Assembly (NCBI RefSeq): GCF_020623625.1
Contig: NC_060204.1
Location: 722,501 to 786,500, forward strand
DNA from: Saccharomycodes ludwigii
Lineage: Eukaryota > Ascomycota > Saccharomycetes > Saccharomycodales > Saccharomycodaceae
DNA: 64,000 nucleotides
Direction: 5' to 3'
Shown here: in pieces, positions 59,214 through 64,000 of the stretch
Position numbering within the stretch: the first letter of the stretch is position 1
How the letters are laid out: each line of letters starts with the position of its first letter
The notes under the pieces: model-generated
The model's input: the letters and a program-made list of their open reading frames with translations, nothing else
The model's database searches: none
Told to the model about the DNA's origin: nothing
Program-made: the position numbers and the translations under genes

Positions 59214-60050
59214 ATGTTGGATCATTTCCCACTAGAAATTACTGACAAAATACTACTTGGTTTTACTGACAAAGAAAAATTACAATTAAGATTGGTCAAC
59301 TCTCACTGGAATGATTTAATAAAATATAGATACAATGAAAGACATATAAGGATTAATACACGTTTTGCTACCACGAGTAGCAGTACTGCCTTGAATTGGT
59401 TGGACTATCATCAGCTTTATAAATTGAAAAAATTTGTAGAAATCAATAACACTTATACCAACAAAAAAATCAATTATACTTCTACAGGGCCATTCAGTTT
59501 GGTCTGGGATAGAATGCCTAAATTAACAAGTATAAGGATAGGGTTGCAAATACTTTCCAATGAAAATATAGTTAATCAATTGAACAATTTGAGACAAATA
59601 ATCTTCAGCGGTAGTGCTACAAATGAGACGTGCTGGCTATGGTTTCCCATCGAATTAGTGAAAAATTTTCAATTTGAAATAGGCAAAATTTACGTTTTCA
59701 ATATTGGTTCCGTTTATATAGAGAACGAACAAATACTTAATTTGGAATTACCTTTAATTAGCAACAAAATCAATGTCAACGCCGCTAATAGCGATAGATC
59801 GTTTGATTGTTTATTTTTTGAGTTCAGCAAAGATATAAATTGTCAAAGTAAAAATAATCCTAATGATGAATGGTTATGGTATAGCTTTGATGAGTTAAAT
59901 TTAGGTAAGTATGTTAATCATCGAACAGATAATATGTCCATTGACTACTTTTATAGATATCCACACCCACAGAGTAGTACCAGAGGCAAGTGTAGTGATA
60001 TTGATATAAATGCTAATAATAATATCCAAAGGCCAAAAAAAGTTTGCTAA
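59214..60050 (+). CDS. F-box protein of unknown specificity
   Basis: A 278-residue protein. The first 40 residues (LDHFPLEITDKILLGFTDKEKLQLRLVNSHW) form a clear F-box with the LP-like start, which should bind Skp1 in an SCF ubiquitin ligase. The remainder has scattered Leu/Ile-rich strands that could be degenerate leucine-rich repeats (for example MPKLTSIRIGLQIL and LRQIIFSGSA), but no WD40 or other recruiter domain is clear. It ends in a Lys-rich stretch. I do not recognise an S. cerevisiae ortholog; Das1 and other LRR F-box proteins there are much longer. It sits beside tRNA genes and a putative LTR, a place where lineage-specific genes often settle. Confidence 0.75.
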   Translation: MLDHFPLEITDKILLGFTDKEKLQLRLVNSHWNDLIKYRYNERHIRINTRFATTSSSTALNWLDYHQLYKLKKFVEINNTYTNKKINYTSTGPFSLVWDRMPKLTSIRIGLQILSNENIVNQLNNLRQIIFSGSATNETCWLWFPIELVKNFQFEIGKIYVFNIGSVYIENEQILNLELPLISNKINVNAANSDRSFDCLFFEFSKDINCQSKNNPNDEWLWYSFDELNLGKYVNHRTDNMSIDYFYRYPHPQSSTRGKCSDIDINANNNIQRPKKVC

Positions 60051-60116
60051 AGAAAAAAAAAAAAATTGTTTTTAGAAGGATGAGTGTGTGTATATATATT
60101 CAAGTTTAGTTTCTCC

Positions 60117-60152
<36 letters not shown>

Positions 60153-60341
60153 TATGTAAATATCTTCTGTATATATCATTCACGTTTACACATTCGTTAT
60201 ATATTATAAAATTCATTCATTTTTTCTTCTTCTGCTATAAAATTTTATCCTTTTTTTTTTTTTACAAAAGAAAAAAAAATTAAAAATAAAACAAAATCAA
60301 ACAATAAAAAAAACCAAAAGCGTAGAGGTATCAAAGTAAAC

Positions 60342-60887
60342 ATGTCACAATATCATGCTGATTATACAAACTTCCAAGTTTCAATAAGTCGAGAGCAAGC
60401 TTTAAAACAATTGATTGAATCATACGAAGCATTATGCGATGGTCAAAACAACTGGGTTAGTAATTTATCTAATTTGTCTTCATTATTATGGCATTGTTAC
60501 AAATCGTTGCAATTAAATATTAATTGGGCAGGATTTTACGTATTGGATAACAATACCACTAATAAAAATGAGCAGCAACTTATTTTAGGTCCATTTCAAG
60601 GGAAGGTTGCGTGCCAACTAATTCCATTCGGTAAAGGCGTTTGTGGCACTTGTGCTTCAACATTAAAGACTCAAGTTGTCAAAAATGTGCATGAATTCCC
60701 AGGTCATATAGCATGCGATGGTAAAACTAAGAGTGAAATTGTAGTACCTATTATTAATCAAGTTGCTAACAAATGTATTGGTGTGATTGATATTGATTGT
60801 TTAGACTATGACGGATTTAGTCAGGAAATTGATGGTAAATATTTAGAAATTTTAGCTAGAAAAATCGTAGAAACTTGTAAATTTTAA
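60342..60887 (+). CDS. Free methionine-R-sulfoxide reductase (GAF-type fRMsr)
   Basis: A 181-residue GAF-domain enzyme that reduces free methionine-R-sulfoxide. The match to S. cerevisiae YKL069W (180 residues) is collinear: NWVSNLSNLSSLLWH, NINWAGFYVLD, LILGPFQGKVACQ, GKGVCGTCAS, FPGHIACDGKTKSEIVVPI and GVIDIDCLDYDGF. The three redox cysteines fall at 91, 101 and 125 as in S. cerevisiae, and there is an extra Cys104. Cytosolic, no targeting signal. It lies between the STB gene and ERB1, as expected from merged YKL069/YKL072 and YMR049 synteny. Confidence 0.96.
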   Translation: MSQYHADYTNFQVSISREQALKQLIESYEALCDGQNNWVSNLSNLSSLLWHCYKSLQLNINWAGFYVLDNNTTNKNEQQLILGPFQGKVACQLIPFGKGVCGTCASTLKTQVVKNVHEFPGHIACDGKTKSEIVVPIINQVANKCIGVIDIDCLDYDGFSQEIDGKYLEILARKIVETCKF

Positions 60888-61269
60888 GATATGTATTATT
60901 ATTATCGTTATCTTTTTTTTTTTTTTTTTTTTTTTTATTAAAAGTGGACCTTATGCAATTTTGAATATTGTCCGAGTTAACCACGGACAACTCCAAAAAT
61001 TAACGTTTCTTTTTTTTTTTATTTTAATTTTTTTTTTTTTCTTTTTTTCTTTTCTTCTTTTTTTTTTTTTTTCTTCTATTAAAGAAAATTTATGCAATTT
61101 TTTTTTTTTTTTTTTTTTTTTAAAACATACATAAGCATTATATATTTTACAATTACAGGATTAGATTTATTAAGTTCTAATATTTTTAATCTCATTGTAT
61201 CCATTTTAACGAAAAAAACAAATAGCTTAATAAACTCAATACACGTCGTATATCTTAATAACTAAAGAG
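60888..61269. other. fRMsr-ERB1 intergenic region
   Basis: 382 bp dominated by T runs (60910-60936, 61009-61075, 61100-61120). I looked for PAC (GCGATGAG) boxes, expected before ribosome-biogenesis genes, and see none. Confidence 0.5.
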
Positions 61270-63768
61270 ATGTCTGCGAAAAAGTTGAATCAAAATACTA
61301 ATAACAACAATAACAGAAAAAGAAGTAATAATGACGAAGAATCGGAACCACAACATGAAATAGATGAATTCCAAATGGATAATATCCAATTAGATGCTGC
61401 AGAAAGTAGCGATGAAGAGGGGCAAGAAAATGAGGATGAAAATGGCGAAATCTTAGATAATACCGAAGAAGACTTCCAGGATGCCAGAGAAGAACAAGAA
61501 AGAAGTTTCAATGAAGAAGAAAAAGAAGATTCAGATTCAGATTCAGATTCAGATTCAGATGCTGAATTTAATAAAATTCTGGCCAAAGAAAATGAATCAA
61601 GTTTTAATGAAAACTACAGTGACGACAGTACTAGCTCCTCTACCAATGACGAAAAATCAATTACTGATAAATTAACCAATACAAAGTTAAATATTATTCA
61701 TGAACCGGCATCAATCAAAACTGAATATTCGGATGGTACCCCAAGATTATTGAAGCCTGAAATTGACCCTATCTATGATAGCGATGATACCGATTATGAA
61801 CAAAAAACCAACACCATCGGCAATATCCCATTATCTGCATACGATGAAATGCCACACATAGGGTATGACATCAACGGTAAAAGAATTATGAGGCCAGCCA
61901 AAGGGTCTGCACTAGATCAATTATTGGAAAACATTGAATTGCCAGAAGGATGGACCGGGTTATTAGATAAAAATACTGGTGCTAGTTTGAATCTAAGTGA
62001 AGAGGAATTGGAATTAATTAAGAAAATTGAAAGAAATGAAAATACCACTGATGAGGTAGACCCATATCCTAAATACATTGACTGGTTTACCAGAGACGAA
62101 CAGCTTACACCCGTAACTGCTATCCCTGAGCCCAAAAGAAGATTTATTCCTAGTAAAATCGAAGCTAAGAGAGTTATGAAAATTGTCAAGGCCATTCGTG
62201 AAGGCCGTATTATCCCACCAAATAAATTGAAGGAATTAAGAGAAGAAGAAAACAAAAATTATGATCTATGGGAGGGTACTAGCGACGATGCGATTGATGA
62301 TCATATTATGAACTTAAGGGCTCCTAAGTTACCACCACCAACGAACGAGGAAAGTTATAACCCACCAGAAGAATACTTAATGACCAAGGAAGAGATTGAA
62401 AACTGGGAAAAATTAGAACCAAGTGAAAGAGAGAAAAATTTCGTCCCTCAAAAATATGGTTCGTTAAGAAAGGTGCCTGGCTATACGGAGTCCGTCAGAG
62501 AAAGATTTGAAAGGTCTTTGGATTTATACTTGGCTCCCCGTGTCCGTAAAAATAAATTGAATATTGACCCAGAATCGCTAATTCCAGATTTGCCCTCTCC
62601 CAAAGATTTAAAACCTTTCCCAATTCGTTGTTCCACTATCTACAAGGGACACACAGGTAGAATCAGGACAGTTTCAATTGATCCATCCGGACTATGGTTA
62701 GCCACTGGTTCTGATGACGGCACTGTTAGAATTTGGGAAATTTTGACAGGCAGAGAAGTTTACAGAGTTTCTATTATCGACGGTGATGAGGAAGAGACTG
62801 AAGATCATATTGATGTAGTCGCCTGGAATCCTGACAAATCAACTGGTATATTAGCTATTGCGTGCGGTGAACAAATAACGTTGATTGTCCCTCCAATTTT
62901 CGGATTTGAAATTGAAAACAATGGTAAATTAAAAATTGAAAATGGGTTTGGCTTTGATACTTTTGGTAATGTCAAAAAAGATGGAAAATTGAATGTCAAT
63001 GAAGATGAAGACTTAGATGACAACAATGAAAGGACTAATGGGAAAAAGAAAGCTCCTGTCGCTAAATGGAACAAACCAACAATTAAGCAACAGGCTAAGG
63101 ACATTTCCATTACAATTACATGCAATAAGACAGTTAAAAAACTATCGTGGCACAGAAAGGGTGATTACTTTGTAACAGTCCAACCAGAATCCGGCAATAC
63201 TTCTGTTTTAATCCACCAATTGTCTAAACACATGTCTCAATCGCCATTCAAGAAATCTAAAGGTATTATAATGGACGCCAAGTTTCATCCATTTAGACCA
63301 CAGCTATTTGTTTGTTCTCAAAGGTATATTAGAATTTACGATTTGAGCCAACAAATCCTAGTGAAAAAGTTGTTGCCAGGCGCTAGATGGCTATCAAAAA
63401 TTGATATCCACCCAAGAGGCGACAATTTAATCGCATCATCATTTGACAAAAGAGTTTTGTGGCATGATTTGGATTTATCCAATATTCCATACAAGACATT
63501 AAGATATCACGACAAGGCTGTTAGAGATGTTGAATTTCATAAAAAATTACCTTTGTTTTGTTCAGCTGCTGATGATGGTACAATCCATATCTTCCATGAC
63601 ACTGTTTATGATGATATGATGAAGAATCCGTTGATTGTTCCATTGAAAAAATTGACGGGACACAAAGTTATAAATAGCTTGGGTGTTTTGAATACAGCTT
63701 GGCACCCAAGAGAAGCTTGGTTATTTTCTGCTGGTGCAGATCATACTGCACGTTTATGGACCAACTAG
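61270..63768 (+). CDS. ERB1: Ribosome biogenesis protein Erb1 (BOP1)
   Basis: An 832-residue nucleolar protein. An acidic N-terminal region (1-150, with a Ser-Asp dipeptide run near 93-97 encoded by a TCAGAT hexamer) precedes the BOP1 N-terminal domain (about 185-450; [44 protein letters not shown]) and a WD40 propeller from about 455 to the end ([35 protein letters not shown]). Erb1 with Ytm1 and Nop7 forms the PeBoW complex needed for 27S rRNA processing. S. cerevisiae Erb1 is 807 residues. Synteny: YMR049C. Confidence 0.98.
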   Translation: MSAKKLNQNTNNNNNRKRSNNDEESEPQHEIDEFQMDNIQLDAAESSDEEGQENEDENGEILDNTEEDFQDAREEQERSFNEEEKEDSDSDSDSDSDAEFNKILAKENESSFNENYSDDSTSSSTNDEKSITDKLTNTKLNIIHEPASIKTEYSDGTPRLLKPEIDPIYDSDDTDYEQKTNTIGNIPLSAYDEMPHIGYDINGKRIMRPAKGSALDQLLENIELPEGWTGLLDKNTGASLNLSEEELELIKKIERNENTTDEVDPYPKYIDWFTRDEQLTPVTAIPEPKRRFIPSKIEAKRVMKIVKAIREGRIIPPNKLKELREEENKNYDLWEGTSDDAIDDHIMNLRAPKLPPPTNEESYNPPEEYLMTKEEIENWEKLEPSEREKNFVPQKYGSLRKVPGYTESVRERFERSLDLYLAPRVRKNKLNIDPESLIPDLPSPKDLKPFPIRCSTIYKGHTGRIRTVSIDPSGLWLATGSDDGTVRIWEILTGREVYRVSIIDGDEEETEDHIDVVAWNPDKSTGILAIACGEQITLIVPPIFGFEIENNGKLKIENGFGFDTFGNVKKDGKLNVNEDEDLDDNNERTNGKKKAPVAKWNKPTIKQQAKDISITITCNKTVKKLSWHRKGDYFVTVQPESGNTSVLIHQLSKHMSQSPFKKSKGIIMDAKFHPFRPQLFVCSQRYIRIYDLSQQILVKKLLPGARWLSKIDIHPRGDNLIASSFDKRVLWHDLDLSNIPYKTLRYHDKAVRDVEFHKKLPLFCSAADDGTIHIFHDTVYDDMMKNPLIVPLKKLTGHKVINSLGVLNTAWHPREAWLFSAGADHTARLWTN

Positions 63769-64000
63769 TGTATCTGTGTTAATAAGTGTATATTACTATG
63801 TAGAACGGATGAATTTTCCCCTCTCCTTTTGTTTTTTCTTTCCTTCTCTCTTTCTTTCTTTATTTTTTTAAAAGTTTTATATATATGTAATTTGGATAAT
63901 TTAACCATCCTTAATGATTAAAAAGTCATACTTGACATTTCAAAGAAGTGCTAATAACAATCTTTTATCATTAAGTTGTATCAACTTTTGGTGTTAGTAA
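63769..64000. other. ERB1 downstream region
   Basis: 232 bp to the window edge: pyrimidine-rich 3' UTR-like DNA, then unique AT-rich sequence. No gene start is visible. Confidence 0.5.

Noticed and set aside
1-64000. ARS consensus matches, CRISPR arrays, bacterial operons or defence loci
   Set aside because: ARS-like 11-mers are too frequent in AT-rich DNA to call; no CRISPR or prokaryotic gene organisation is present.

Overview
This is a strongly AT-rich stretch of a budding-yeast nuclear chromosome. Genes are compact and intronless, homopolymer A/T runs are very common, and there are two Pol III tRNA genes and one LTR retrotransposon. Nearly every protein has a recognisable Saccharomyces cerevisiae counterpart. 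The gene order interleaves loci that sit on pairs of sister chromosomes in S. cerevisiae: YHL002-009 with YKL008-010, then YKL089-114 and YKL069-072 with YMR049-080. That is the pattern of a lineage that did not pass through the S. cerevisiae whole-genome duplication. I read it as a non-WGD Saccharomycetaceae or Saccharomycodaceae yeast; the extreme AT richness would suit a Saccharomycodes-like species, but I cannot fix the genus from the sequence alone.

Layout, left to right. (1) 1-11 kb: 5' part of HSE1 (ESCRT-0), a young but defective Ty1/copia-type element with two identical 731-bp LTRs sitting in the HSE1-LAG1 intergenic region, then LAG1/LAC1 (ceramide synthase), MRP4 (mitochondrial ribosome), SHU1 (recombination) and MRT4 (60S assembly). 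(2) 11-26 kb: UFD4 (HECT ubiquitin ligase), STE20 (PAK kinase), MIF2 (CENP-C), CUE2 (no-go decay nuclease). (3) 26-32 kb: a 2-oxoglutarate/Fe(II) dioxygenase with no S. cerevisiae counterpart I recognise, a YAP3-type bZIP gene whose reading frame is interrupted, and CTF18. (4) 32-47 kb: SEC14, BUD2, NAM7/UPF1, YJU2, YJU3, MBR1. (5) 47-57 kb: CWP1, a 2-kb gene-free gap, RAD27, APN1, a STB2/STB6-like gene and FAR3. (6) 57-64 kb: tRNA-Val(AAC), a probable solo LTR abutting an intron-containing tRNA-Trp(CCA), an unassigned F-box gene, free methionine-R-sulfoxide reductase, and ERB1.

The genes do not form operons. Neighbours are mostly housekeeping genes held together by conserved synteny (for example YJU2-YJU3-MBR1, CTF18-SEC14-NAM7, STB-FAR3-ERB1). 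Some share pathways: RAD27 and APN1 in base excision repair, NAM7 and CUE2 in mRNA surveillance, MRT4 and ERB1 in large-subunit assembly, STE20 and FAR3 in pheromone response, and CTF18 and MIF2 in chromosome segregation.

I did not find a wholly new system. The points most worth a second look are the YAP3 frame interruption at a ten-base A run with no in-frame ATG at its head, the recent internally reduced retrotransposon in a divergent intergenic region, the probable solo LTR upstream of tRNA-Trp, an exact Rpn4/PACE box in front of UFD4, the large acidic tract in Upf1, and two genes (dioxygenase, F-box) without an obvious S. cerevisiae ortholog.
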